From Nitrosomonas sp. (GTDB taxonomy: Bacteria > Pseudomonadota > Gammaproteobacteria > Burkholderiales > Nitrosomonadaceae): a DNA stretch of 64,000 bases. Shown one piece after another: positions 37,101 to 46,706 of the stretch (position 1 is the first letter of the stretch; each line of letters begins with the position of its first letter). The notes under the pieces were generated by a model. The model saw only the letters and a list, made by a program, of their open reading frames with translations, searched no databases and was not told the origin of the DNA. The stretch lies in the NCBI GenBank assembly GCA_024281995.1, contig JAMWZW010000013.1:1-64000 (forward strand), read 5' to 3'. The position numbers were made by a program, and so were the translations under genes.

Positions 37101-37129
37101 TTGTAATCGGATAACCGACAAGCCTGTGT

Positions 37130-37888
37130 ATGGATGAATTTTCCAAACAAAATCACATTCCCCAACAATGTTTGGTATTCGCCCATCGTGGCGCCAACCG
37201 GGAAGCCATGGAAAACACGCGGCATGCGTTTGACAAAGCGCTTGGCTATTCCATCGATGGTATCGAGACGGATGTGCAATTGAGCCGGGATGAAGTGGCT
37301 GTACTATGGCACGATCGCGCTCTCGACAAAATCGGATTACCCGACAAGCGAATCGACGACTTTGACTTTCATGAACTGCAGAAATTGATTAATCCACAAT
37401 CCGCAAGCGAAGGTATCATGATGCTGCAAGATTTTTTGATGTCGTATCGCGACCGCTGTCAGTTATTGATCGAAATCAAAAACCGCGACTGGGAATCTAT
37501 CACCCGCCATCAATTGAAAATCCGCCGGGCACTTGATCTGGTCGGCGATAACCCTCAGTTCCGGATTATTATGTCCTCGTTCAATCTGGCCAGCCTGGAT
37601 TATGCGCATCAATACAATACGATCTTTCCACTCATTTTCAATTTCGAAACCCACCAAACCCTCGCGGATGCGCGCCAGCTCCTGCACAGCCATCCTTATC
37701 TCTATGGTCTGTGCTTACCCATAGAGACTGCTGACCATGCGATAGTGGATTTGCTGCATAGTCATCACAAATGTGTCGCAGTCTATACTTGCAACACTGA
37801 CTTAGAAATCAACAAAGCTCTGCGATTGGGTGTTGATATCCTCATAAGCGACCTTCCCCAAAGAGCATTGATGTTACGCGATCAATGA
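37130..37888 (+). CDS. Glycerophosphodiester phosphodiesterase
   Basis: A 252-residue cytoplasmic GDPD-family enzyme that releases glycerol-3-phosphate from glycerophosphodiesters. Motifs: VFAHRGANREAMENT (catalytic HRG...E.N), GIETDVQLSRDEVAVLWHD and LLIEIKNRD. No signal peptide, so it resembles UgpQ more than GlpQ. It overlaps glpD by four bases (ATGA), which links it to glycerol-3-phosphate oxidation. Confidence 0.88.
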   Translation: MDEFSKQNHIPQQCLVFAHRGANREAMENTRHAFDKALGYSIDGIETDVQLSRDEVAVLWHDRALDKIGLPDKRIDDFDFHELQKLINPQSASEGIMMLQDFLMSYRDRCQLLIEIKNRDWESITRHQLKIRRALDLVGDNPQFRIIMSSFNLASLDYAHQYNTIFPLIFNFETHQTLADARQLLHSHPYLYGLCLPIETADHAIVDLLHSHHKCVAVYTCNTDLEINKALRLGVDILISDLPQRALMLRDQ

Positions 37889-39462
37889 AAAGAAATTTTA
37901 GCACATTGCAAAACCGGCAATTTGACCTGCTGGTTTGCGGCGGTGGCATCTATGGCGCCTGGACTGCTTATGATGCCTCTTTACGCGGTCTCAAAGTAGC
38001 TATCGTTGAACAAGGCGATTGGGCAAATGCCACGTCATCCGCCTCTAGCAAACTCATACATGGCGGTTTGCGTTATTTGGAGACCTATGATTTTAAAATG
38101 GTCAGCAAATCGCTTCAAGAACGAAAAATGCTGCTGCAAGCAGCGCCGCATCGCGTTTGGCCACTGCGTTTTGGCGTACCGGTCTATGCGCAACAACGCC
38201 TTAACCGGTTACAGCTAAAGCTAGGATTAACATTGTACGATTTTTTTGCAGATGCTGATGATTCCCACATGTCTCATCGTTATTTCAATGCTGCAAAATT
38301 CACCACACGCTTTCCTTTTCTCCGAGAGAATTCGCTAAAAGGTGGCTTTACATACGCTGACGCACAAACCGATGATGCTCGTTTGGTGCTTGAGCTCATT
38401 GCAGGTGCAGTGGATGCGGGTGCAGTCTGCGTTAATTACTGCAAATTTGTTGAATTGCTGCATACGGATGTCAAAGTTGATGGAGCAATCGTGCAAGATC
38501 AGCTTACTCAGACCCGGCAAAAAATCGCTGCCCAGCAAATTGTTTTCACCACCGGCCAATGGCTAGCCAACACTGCACCGGGCCGCGAATGGTGCCGGCT
38601 TGCTAAAGGCGTACATCTGGTCATGCCGGCTACGCATGTTAGTGAAGCACTGTTGCTGACAGCGCCAGTAGATGGACGGGTATTTTTCATGATTCCTTGG
38701 TACGGATTGACGTTACTGGGCACAACCGATACGGATTTCAAAGGGGATGAAGCGAAGACCGCCGTCGATGATAGCGACATCGATTACCTTCTTGCCGCTG
38801 CCAATCATTATCTCAAAATACCTTGGTCGCGCGCTGACATCATTGGCAGTTTTGCCGGTGTGCGGGTTTTTAAACAAGTTTCCCAAACTGCAATGCCTGC
38901 CTCCCCTTCTGCATTAAGCCGCGACTGGGAATTACGATCCACTTCGAATGCCGTGCATTATACCATTGGTGGAAAAATAACGTCGTCGCGCCAGGATGCC
39001 GCCCGTATTGTCGATGCGGTATGCGCGCAGCTTGGCAGCGCCACCACTTGCGCAACTGCAAACAAATTATTTCCCTGGGCACCTCAGCAAAATTTTGCGC
39101 ATTGGAAATCAACAATGCAAAACCAGGCGACACAACTGGGTATTGACGCACAAAGCGCCCATTGGCTGCTGCACCGGCATGGCACGCGTATCACCGCAAT
39201 TTTTCATACCATTGAAGCACAAGCCGATCTTGCGCAACGCATCCTTCCATCATTGCCATTTATTTATGCCGATTTGATCTACTGCGCTGCTACGGAAATG
39301 GTTATTCATTTGGACGACTTGCTACGCCGCCGCATGCCATTGCTCATTTTGGCCAGATTGACTCGCGACCAGTTACGGCACATCGCTCTACGCGTAGCCA
39401 ATACGATGCAGTGGGACAATAGCAGAATTGATCAGGAAATCGAGCGATGCCAACAACACTGA
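37885..39462 (+). CDS. glpD: Aerobic glycerol-3-phosphate dehydrogenase
   Basis: A 525-residue FAD-dependent membrane-associated dehydrogenase passing electrons to quinone. The N-terminal dinucleotide fold LLVCGGGIYGAWTAYDASLRG, the VEQGDWANATSSASSKLIHGG segment and LRYLETYDF are the GlpD signature. It is translationally coupled to the upstream diesterase and overlaps the downstream kinase by 16 bp, forming a three-gene operon for glycerophospholipid use. Confidence 0.9.
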   Translation: MKRNFSTLQNRQFDLLVCGGGIYGAWTAYDASLRGLKVAIVEQGDWANATSSASSKLIHGGLRYLETYDFKMVSKSLQERKMLLQAAPHRVWPLRFGVPVYAQQRLNRLQLKLGLTLYDFFADADDSHMSHRYFNAAKFTTRFPFLRENSLKGGFTYADAQTDDARLVLELIAGAVDAGAVCVNYCKFVELLHTDVKVDGAIVQDQLTQTRQKIAAQQIVFTTGQWLANTAPGREWCRLAKGVHLVMPATHVSEALLLTAPVDGRVFFMIPWYGLTLLGTTDTDFKGDEAKTAVDDSDIDYLLAAANHYLKIPWSRADIIGSFAGVRVFKQVSQTAMPASPSALSRDWELRSTSNAVHYTIGGKITSSRQDAARIVDAVCAQLGSATTCATANKLFPWAPQQNFAHWKSTMQNQATQLGIDAQSAHWLLHRHGTRITAIFHTIEAQADLAQRILPSLPFIYADLIYCAATEMVIHLDDLLRRRMPLLILARLTRDQLRHIALRVANTMQWDNSRIDQEIERCQQH

Positions 39463-40859
39463 GCCATTCAATAATTTCGGCAATCGCACTGGATCTGGGT
39501 ACAACCTCCATTAAAGCGGCTTTAATGGATAATCAAGGCAACCTGCAGCATATCGTGGCACACTCGGCACCCACCATCGACAACCAACAAGGGCGCTATG
39601 AAAGTAATGCACTGCACTATAGTGAAATTGCCGAACGGATCATCAAAGCATGTGCTGCACACACAAGCAGCAAGCCTCCTTTGGGATTGTGCAGTCAGCG
39701 CTCATCTTTCTTGCTGTGGGACAAAACCAGCGGCAAACCGGTAACCCCACTGATTTCCTGGCAAGATGACCGGGGTGCGGGCTGTTGCGAGCACCTACAA
39801 AACGCTACAAGCAGAATTCACGGGTTAACCGGTCTACGCTTGACTCCTTATTACTTTGCACCGAAACTCAGTGTTCTGCTGCATGATCATCCAGCTTGGC
39901 GTGACAAGCTCATTCGCCGCGAATGGCTGGTGGGCACATTGGATACTTTTCTGATTTGGCGCTGGACGCATGGCCAACATTTCGTCACCGATGCTTCAAT
40001 GGCCGCGCGTACTTTATTGATGGATATTCATAAACTGCAATGGTCGGATACTTTATGCCAACTATTCGATATCCCAATCACCGTTCTGCCCACTATCAAA
40101 CCTTCTACCGGATTGAATTTACCGCTGGATAACGGATTGACGTTACAAGCCAGTATTGGCGATCAATCCGCGGCCTTGATAGGTAGTCTTGCTGATAATC
40201 ACACCCAAGCTTTGATCAATCTAGGCACCGGCGGCTTTGTAATTCGTCCTGTTAAAACGACACAATCATCACCGGATGGTTATCTGCGAACACTGGTTTA
40301 TCAAGATAGCGATCGGTCGGTACAATTTGCACTTGAAGGCACGCTCAATTCAATCGCTGCTGCGCTAGCGCCCTACCCGACACAGAATTGCCGTAGCGTA
40401 GATTTAGCCGCCAATAATATTTTTTGCTTGGCAGAACCAAGTGGTTTGGGTGCACCATATTTTCGTAAGGATTGGGGCATTTTTTTTTCAGAATCCACTG
40501 CAAACTTAACTAGACAACAAATCACCGCACTACTGCTCGAAGCCATTATTTTTAGAATTACGCGTATCCTAGAAGATTTTCACACCATTTCACCGTTAAC
40601 AGGTGCTTATCTATCCGGTGGGTTATCGCAATTATCCTGTCTCCAACACGGTATAGCTCAGTGCGTGACATTCCCAGTTTTTTACTTGCAACAAAAAGAA
40701 GCAAGCCTGCAAGGTGTCGGTCTACTTGCCTCACAATTAAAAATAACGCCCTGCTGGGAAACAAAAAAAATAGAAATCAACATAACAAACACCGCACTCA
40801 TTGAAAAATATCAGAATTGGAAACGATGGTTGGACAAATTACTCAATAGTGGCGAGTAA
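39447..40859 (+). CDS. FGGY-family carbohydrate kinase
   Basis: A 470-residue sugar/polyol kinase with the ATPase fold: ALDLGTTSIKAALMD at the N-terminus, QDDRGAG in the middle and INLGTGGFVIRP plus a late YLSGGLSQLSCLQ. In context with glpD and a glycerophosphodiesterase, glycerol kinase is the obvious candidate. However, the protein is somewhat shorter than usual GlpK and motifs around the substrate pocket are not clearly GlpK, so the substrate is left open. Confidence 0.82.
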   Translation: MPTTLSHSIISAIALDLGTTSIKAALMDNQGNLQHIVAHSAPTIDNQQGRYESNALHYSEIAERIIKACAAHTSSKPPLGLCSQRSSFLLWDKTSGKPVTPLISWQDDRGAGCCEHLQNATSRIHGLTGLRLTPYYFAPKLSVLLHDHPAWRDKLIRREWLVGTLDTFLIWRWTHGQHFVTDASMAARTLLMDIHKLQWSDTLCQLFDIPITVLPTIKPSTGLNLPLDNGLTLQASIGDQSAALIGSLADNHTQALINLGTGGFVIRPVKTTQSSPDGYLRTLVYQDSDRSVQFALEGTLNSIAAALAPYPTQNCRSVDLAANNIFCLAEPSGLGAPYFRKDWGIFFSESTANLTRQQITALLLEAIIFRITRILEDFHTISPLTGAYLSGGLSQLSCLQHGIAQCVTFPVFYLQQKEASLQGVGLLASQLKITPCWETKKIEINITNTALIEKYQNWKRWLDKLLNSGE

Positions 40860-40992
40860 GTCTTCGACTTAAGTTTATAAAAAATAAACACTTGTTGCTA
40901 ATGTGCCAAATCATTGCATATTTCGTTGAAACAACAGCGTCATTGAAAAAACTAGAACGATCTAATTCCTTGAGTTGTACTGCACTGTTATT

Positions 40993-41373
40993 TTAGATCG
41001 ACTTGTCTTTTTCAAGCAAATAACCAGCTTCACGCCAAGCCTTAATTCCACCATCCATTGATACTACATTGGTATAACCCATTTGTTGTAGTGCATCCGC
41101 AACTAGAACCGACCGGTAACCTCCGCCGCAATACAGTACAATAGACGCTTGCTTATTAGGTATCACGGTTTCAATATCACGCTCAATAATACCTTTACCC
41201 ATGTGGCGCGCTCCAGCCGCATGATCTATCCAAAATTCGTGATCTTCTCGCACGTCGATAAAATGAAAGGGATCACCTCGTACTAATCTTGCCTGAACCT
41301 CTGCAGCAGTGCATTCTTTTACTCTCTGCCTCGCTTGTTCGACCAAATGTAAAAATCCTGGATTGTGCTGCAT
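40993..41373 (-). CDS. Rhodanese-domain protein
   Basis: A 126-residue single-domain rhodanese. The active-site loop is CGGGYRS with the persulfide cysteine, preceded by FIDVREDHEFWIDHAAGARH (the conserved DVRE). Such proteins move sulfane sulfur or act on cyanide/thiosulfate; the true donor is unknown. It stands alone, convergent with the kinase gene. Confidence 0.88.
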   Translation of the reverse strand: MQHNPGFLHLVEQARQRVKECTAAEVQARLVRGDPFHFIDVREDHEFWIDHAAGARHMGKGIIERDIETVIPNKQASIVLYCGGGYRSVLVADALQQMGYTNVVSMDGGIKAWREAGYLLEKDKSI

Positions 41374-41613
41374 GATTTTCCCCTATAACGTGAAGCCTAA
41401 AAATTTCTAGCTTTTACTTTAACACCGTGGCGGTAACGCAGCCAATTAGCGATCTGCAAAGCAACTGAAAATTTACCAAAGTTACGCAGAAATGCAAATA
41501 CTATGAGTAATTTTAACTATACAAAACCGTTTTGACTTCATACACAATCTTTGCTACTTTCCGGCTCTGAAAAAGCACTCCTAAACTTCTTAAAAAAATA
41601 AACGAGATATCAG

Positions 41614-43128
41614 ATGCACGAAGAAACAACAATGCACGGACTAAAGGCCAAAGGACTAAAGAAAGGATCCGTATCCAAATCAGCAGCGGTTACCATAGGC
41701 CTTGCAGCTACCGCACCTGCATATTCACTGACAGGAGCATTAGGATATGGTGCTTCGGAAACTGGTTATCAACTGCCGATTGTATTCATTTTATCAGTGA
41801 TTCCGATGTTTTTTGTCGCACTATCTTACAAGCATTTAACCACTTCAGCTCCAGATTCAGGCACAGTCTTTACATGGGGTTCCAAAGCTATTGGACCACG
41901 TTTTGGTTGGTTTGGCGGGTGGGCGCTGTTATTAGCCAGCATACTAGCAGGAGTTGCAGCGACACAGATCATCGTCAATGCAACGGCCATGATTCTTAAC
42001 TTAGAAGAAACACCCTTATGGTTTCACTTTAGTATTGCAGTTTTATTCATTTTCACCACGACTTATTTAACTGCGCTTGGAGCAGAGGAATCGTCCCGCA
42101 CCACCATGATCCTGACCATTACCCAGTATGGAGGGCTTATCACACTTGCAGTCTTCCTTTTCGTGCGTGTTTTGCAAGGAGAAGCTGTTAGCACAGCCGA
42201 GCCACTCTCGCTAGACTGGGTCAATCCGTTTGCTATTTCCTCATTCAATGCCTTTCTTAATGGATTTTTAGTGGCATTATTCATATTTTGGGGATTTGAT
42301 GCATCGTTGGCGATGTCTGAAGAAACAGAGGGTAGTGCTGAGCAAGCCGGCCGAAGTGGCATTATCGCTATGTTTATCACAGTCATGACTTATGTCGTTT
42401 TTGCCACCGCAGCATTAGCTTATGCTGGAATCGATACGCAAGATAAATCTAGTTTAACGTTTAAAGATAATATCGATTCGATCATCACAGTTTTGGCAAC
42501 CGATATTATTGGCACGAAAGGAGCCCTTATAGCTGCATTGATCATTGCAATCTCAGCTTTTTCAGCGACCATGTCTACCATCATGCCCGCAGCACGTGCG
42601 GCATTGGCAATGGCAACTTACCGCGCAATTCCACGTAAATTTTCTTCGGTCAATGAAACAACCCAAACACCCAAATTTGCAACGTGGGCAATTGGATTAA
42701 TGACGCTCGCAATCTATCTCACATTAAGCCTAATCAGCGAATCTATTGTTAAAGATTCAATTCATAGTGTCAGTATTGCTGTTTGCACTTATTACACGAT
42801 CGCAGCATTATCCTGTGTACTGTATTTCCACCGCACTGCATTTAATCATTGGCATACAGCGCTATCACAAGTAATTTTACCGTCTATTGCCGCAGCTATT
42901 TTGATCGCAGTCAGTATCATTCAGGCATGGAATATGCTGGATCCGAGCTACGGCTCCAGCGGATCGATTGCAGGTATCGGTACCGTATTCATGATTGGAG
43001 TCGTCACTTTGTTAGTGGGTGTGCCGCTGATGATCCTGTGGAACGTACATGAACCCAAATTCTTCCGTGGCGAAACACTACCTCTAGAGCGAGCACATAT
43101 GGTTTCCAATAATCATGATAAGATATGA
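41614..43128 (+). CDS. APC-family amino acid permease
   Basis: A 504-residue membrane protein with about twelve hydrophobic segments. The first helix has AAVTIGLAATAPAYSLTGALG, followed by the conserved FTWGSKAIGPRFGWFGGWALL. The ISAFSATMSTIMPAARAALAMA region matches the later helices of the APC (amino acid/polyamine/organocation) superfamily. The substrate cannot be deduced. It is a monocistronic gene with gaps of about 230 bp on both sides that show no other gene. Confidence 0.85.
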   Translation: MHEETTMHGLKAKGLKKGSVSKSAAVTIGLAATAPAYSLTGALGYGASETGYQLPIVFILSVIPMFFVALSYKHLTTSAPDSGTVFTWGSKAIGPRFGWFGGWALLLASILAGVAATQIIVNATAMILNLEETPLWFHFSIAVLFIFTTTYLTALGAEESSRTTMILTITQYGGLITLAVFLFVRVLQGEAVSTAEPLSLDWVNPFAISSFNAFLNGFLVALFIFWGFDASLAMSEETEGSAEQAGRSGIIAMFITVMTYVVFATAALAYAGIDTQDKSSLTFKDNIDSIITVLATDIIGTKGALIAALIIAISAFSATMSTIMPAARAALAMATYRAIPRKFSSVNETTQTPKFATWAIGLMTLAIYLTLSLISESIVKDSIHSVSIAVCTYYTIAALSCVLYFHRTAFNHWHTALSQVILPSIAAAILIAVSIIQAWNMLDPSYGSSGSIAGIGTVFMIGVVTLLVGVPLMILWNVHEPKFFRGETLPLERAHMVSNNHDKI

Positions 43129-43356
43129 TGATAAACGCAGTATTGGCCACTTTTGTTTATATAAGGAGATTTTAGCTTACTAATAACTCCCTCAGAAATT
43201 GACTTTAATAGCATCAATTTATTTACATAACTATCAGATTAAAAATAATAATCCATATTCACCCTTATTTCTGCTGTTTTATTCTTAAACACTCAAGTTG
43301 AATTAATCTTGGACGATAAACAACGTGCAAGTTGGATTGAGGAAATAGGAGAAAAC

Positions 43357-44613
43357 ATGAATGAAGTTTATCTTGGCAGATTACCGATTCTCGATAATAA
43401 GCAAAATGTAGTCGCATTTGAGCTCTTATTCCGCTCCGATCAGCAAAACAACGCCACCACCATCACAAATAATTCCTCGGCTTCAGCAAGCGTCATCATT
43501 GAGGCCTATGGTGAATTGGGAATAGAGAATGTCATTGGGAAAAGGCGTGGCTTCATTAAAGTCGATGCTCAATTATTAATGAATGACGCTATTTTTACAT
43601 TACCAAAAAAACACGTCGTTCTTGAGATTCTTAGAAGTGTAGAAATTAATGAGCAAATCATTCATCGGTGCTCGTTCCTGAAACAAAAAGGCTATCAATT
43701 GGCATTATCTAATGTCGTCCAGCTTAACAAGCAATATCGTTACATCATGCCATTGATTAATGTTGTTAGAATCAATGTCAATGCATTAAGCGTGCATGAA
43801 CTGCTCAGCTTACTGAAAGAACTCAAACATTGGCCGGTTTTATTGCTGGCTGAGAAAGTTGAGAATCCCGAAGTTGCGAGACGTTGCATCGCTCTGAATT
43901 TCCAAATGCTGCAAGGTTTCTATTTTGCAAAACCTGAAATCATTGCTGGCAAACGTATCGACCCTACTAAATTATCATTATTAAAACTATTACTACTGGT
44001 CGTAAAGGACAGCGAAGCTTCTGAAATTGAAAATGAACTCAAGTATCAGCCCGGCTTAAGTTATAACCTGATGCGCATAGTAAATTCAGCAGCTAGTGGT
44101 CTACCCAGTAAAATTAACTCCATCAAACGCGCCATTATGATACTGGGTCGTAAACAACTACAACGATGGATACAAATACTACTCTATGCCGCAAATAAAG
44201 AGAAAAATGGCGGTACATCCAATGTATTAATGCAGACTGCATCAGTTCGAGGGAAAATGCTTGAACTTATTGCGGTGGCAGATCGCCCGCATGATAAAAA
44301 TCACCAAGATCGCGCTTTCATGGTAGGTGTCCTCTCTTTATTAGATACTTTGCTAGGCATAGAAATGTCAAAACTTGTGGAAACGCTCAGTATTCAGAAA
44401 GATATGAGTGATGCGCTCGTGGCTCGTCGCGGCTATTTGGGACGGCAATTACAAATGATTGAGACCTATGAAAAAGGTGAATTTGAAAAAACTTCCACAA
44501 TCCTGACAGAAATGGGATTTCTTAGTTTCAGTGAATTTACTAAAATGGAACTGGAAGCTGCAGCATGGGCAAATCGCATCAGCGAAACAATCAAACAACA
44601 AGCTTCAAAGTAG
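43357..44613 (+). CDS. EAL-HDOD signalling protein (YuxH/CdgJ type)
   Basis: A 418-residue protein with an N-terminal EAL-like domain (residues 1-200, VYLGRLPILDNKQNVVAFELLFRS) and a C-terminal HDOD domain (about 205-400, with YQPGLSYNLMRIVNSAA and SIKRAIMILGRKQLQRWI). In related proteins of this architecture the EAL domain lacks the residues needed for c-di-GMP hydrolysis. Here too the usual EAL triplet region reads ELL, and later catalytic motifs are not obvious, so a binding or scaffold role is likely. The start at ATG 43357 is fixed by TAGGAGAAAAC; the open frame runs 16 codons further up to a TTG. Confidence 0.82.
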   Translation: MNEVYLGRLPILDNKQNVVAFELLFRSDQQNNATTITNNSSASASVIIEAYGELGIENVIGKRRGFIKVDAQLLMNDAIFTLPKKHVVLEILRSVEINEQIIHRCSFLKQKGYQLALSNVVQLNKQYRYIMPLINVVRINVNALSVHELLSLLKELKHWPVLLLAEKVENPEVARRCIALNFQMLQGFYFAKPEIIAGKRIDPTKLSLLKLLLLVVKDSEASEIENELKYQPGLSYNLMRIVNSAASGLPSKINSIKRAIMILGRKQLQRWIQILLYAANKEKNGGTSNVLMQTASVRGKMLELIAVADRPHDKNHQDRAFMVGVLSLLDTLLGIEMSKLVETLSIQKDMSDALVARRGYLGRQLQMIETYEKGEFEKTSTILTEMGFLSFSEFTKMELEAAAWANRISETIKQQASK

Positions 44614-44859
44614 ATATGCATCTAGATCGTAGTCGGGCAGAACTTCGCAACAACGATAAGTGGTATCCGGAACAATCGGAAATTCAATATCTCCTTAACT
44701 TGCAATTCCCGTACATTATTACGAGCAATACCCAGAAAACTTCTACATAACTGACATACTGATCACTTTATTATTCCTAAGCTATTGATTTAAAGAATTA
44801 TATAATTGAACACTTAAAAAAATAACGCACTATTATGTAATCAATTTGTTGGCAACAAA

Positions 44860-45537
44860 TCAGCTATTCTTGATAATTCCATCCTCCAATTCCACAACGC
44901 GATCAGCAACATCGAGAATGCGATAGTCATGCGTCACCAACAGGATAGTAGTCTGCGATTCTTTTGCCAGACGTTTTAAAATACTAACTGCTTCATAGCC
45001 ACTTTGCTTATCAAGCGAAGCGGTCGGCTCATCAGCCAAAACAATTTTAGGTTTCCCAACCAGAGCCCGTGCGATAGAAACGCGTTGACGTTGCCCACCT
45101 GAAAGTTGCTCTGGCTTGTAATCCAGTCGATTGCCAAGCCCCACGGCTTCTAGCATTTCTGCTGCCCGGTCGAGCCGTTGTCGTTCCGTCATAGCGTTAT
45201 GCATTTCTAGCGTCATACTAACGTTTTGCAATGCTGTAAGTGACTTGAGTAAATTATGCTGTTGGAATATATAACCGATTTGCTGTCGAACTTTAATTTT
45301 AGTTTGCTCATTGCTGTTGATTAACTGTTGATTAAGTACGATCACGCTGCCGTAAAAAGCCTGACGCAATCCGCCGATAATGGTTAAGAATGTGGTTTTA
45401 CCGGAACCGGAAGGCCCGGTTATCAGGACGATCTCCCCCTGATGAATTGAAATCGTAATATTCTTGAGAACAGATTGCGTTAGCACACCTCTACCGAAGC
45501 TAAAATTAAGGCGATCAACTTCGATAACAGTTAACAT
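44860..45537 (-). CDS. devA: ABC exporter ATP-binding subunit, DevA type
   Basis: A 225-residue ATPase of the LolD/DevA group. Walker A is GPSGSGKTT, the signature LSGGQRQRVSIARAL, and Walker B IVLADEPTASLD, followed by the H-loop LLVTHD. I chose ATG 45537, which overlaps the permease stop (TGATG); the open frame upstream belongs to the devC reading region. It energises the DevC-type permease and, with the DevB-like adaptor, exports a lipid or small molecule across the envelope via a TolC channel. In cyanobacteria DevBCA exports heterocyst glycolipid. The substrate here is unknown. Confidence 0.87.
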   Translation of the reverse strand: MLTVIEVDRLNFSFGRGVLTQSVLKNITISIHQGEIVLITGPSGSGKTTFLTIIGGLRQAFYGSVIVLNQQLINSNEQTKIKVRQQIGYIFQQHNLLKSLTALQNVSMTLEMHNAMTERQRLDRAAEMLEAVGLGNRLDYKPEQLSGGQRQRVSIARALVGKPKIVLADEPTASLDKQSGYEAVSILKRLAKESQTTILLVTHDYRILDVADRVVELEDGIIKNS

Positions 45538-46706
45538 CAAAACATATCCGCCGGATTGGCTACTCTCAATTTTCGTATAGCTAAGAATCCAGCTAATGCA
45601 CACATGGAAAGTATAAACATAAACACGGTAGCCCCTTTGCTAAAAGTCATCGGCATTGGCATGAATATCTGCGATTCAGCCAATTGGTATAAGCCGATGG
45701 AAAGCGCATAACCAGGAATAAAGCCCAATACCGCTAAAAAGAAAGCCGAGGCAAACACCACACGGATAAAATAGCCGTGCTCGTAACCCATGGCTTTTAA
45801 TGTTGCAAATTCATTGCGCAAATTGGCGATGTCAGTAAACAGAATCTGATAAACAATCACCAAACCCACTACCAACCCCATGATCGTCCCAAAACCAAAA
45901 ATAAAACCAATGGGTGCCATATTTGCCCAATAGTCCATCTCATGCTGCAACAGCTCCTCATAAGTAAAAATATTAATGAATTCATTGAGTTGATTACCAA
46001 GCTCGATCTGTGTCTGCGTCACCGATATCCCGGGGTGAAGTTTAATGACTCCCAAATCGATATCGCTATGATTTCTATTGGGAAAAATACGCATAAAGTT
46101 TAAATCGCTCGTAGCGACATTACCGTCGGCAGCAAAAGAAACACCAAGCCGAAACGTCCCGATAAGGGTGATTTTATAATCATTGATTTCTGTCTTATTT
46201 CGCCCCGCATCCAGTAATTGGCGAATCGGTCCAAATTCAGGACGGGAATATTCGTCAAACAGAACTGTGTCTTTAAGTTGCATTTCGATACGCTTATTTT
46301 TTATCCCTTCAACATTGAATATTTGCGAATCGGGGTCAAATCCGTACACCATCAATGTACGTTTCACTTGAGTTTCCATATTCTTAAATGGTGCCAATCC
46401 TAAATAAAGCGGATAGACTCCGGCAACTGCGGGATTTCCTAGCGCACGCATTAATTCACTGCGCTTAAATTTAACTGGCCGCCATATAGCTTCGCTTTGT
46501 TTGTGCATCAAAAATAAATCACCGCTCAATTTTACCGGTGCAGAAGCCGCACTGGCATATAATGAATCCTTAAAACCCAATTGCATGAACACCAATACGC
46601 ACGCAAACAAAACTCCGCTAGTTGCGGCAATCAATTTGGTTCGATCAAAAACCAATTGCCGCCAAGCTAACCTTGCCGGAAAATAAAACCAGGCCATTCC
46701 ATTCAT
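45537..46706 (-). CDS. devC: ABC exporter permease, DevC type
   Basis: A 389-residue MacB/FtsX-like permease: one N-terminal helix (LIAATSGVLFACVLVFMQLGF), a large periplasmic domain, and three C-terminal helices (MAPIGFIFGFGTIMGLVVGLVI and others). ARLAWRQLVFDRTKL at the start is typical of DevC. It overlaps devB by four bases and devA by one. Confidence 0.86.
   Translation of the reverse strand: MNGMAWFYFPARLAWRQLVFDRTKLIAATSGVLFACVLVFMQLGFKDSLYASAASAPVKLSGDLFLMHKQSEAIWRPVKFKRSELMRALGNPAVAGVYPLYLGLAPFKNMETQVKRTLMVYGFDPDSQIFNVEGIKNKRIEMQLKDTVLFDEYSRPEFGPIRQLLDAGRNKTEINDYKITLIGTFRLGVSFAADGNVATSDLNFMRIFPNRNHSDIDLGVIKLHPGISVTQTQIELGNQLNEFINIFTYEELLQHEMDYWANMAPIGFIFGFGTIMGLVVGLVIVYQILFTDIANLRNEFATLKAMGYEHGYFIRVVFASAFFLAVLGFIPGYALSIGLYQLAESQIFMPMPMTFSKGATVFMFILSMCALAGFLAIRKLRVANPADMF

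Noticed and set aside
40923-41003. Inverted repeat CGATCTAA / TTAGATCG near the rhodanese stop codon
   Set aside because: The loop is long (about 27 bases) and no T-tract follows on either strand, so it is not supported as a terminator or operator.
44616-44750. Short ORF just after the EAL-HDOD gene
   Set aside because: No ribosome-binding site and no recognisable features; overlap with the preceding stop region suggests chance.
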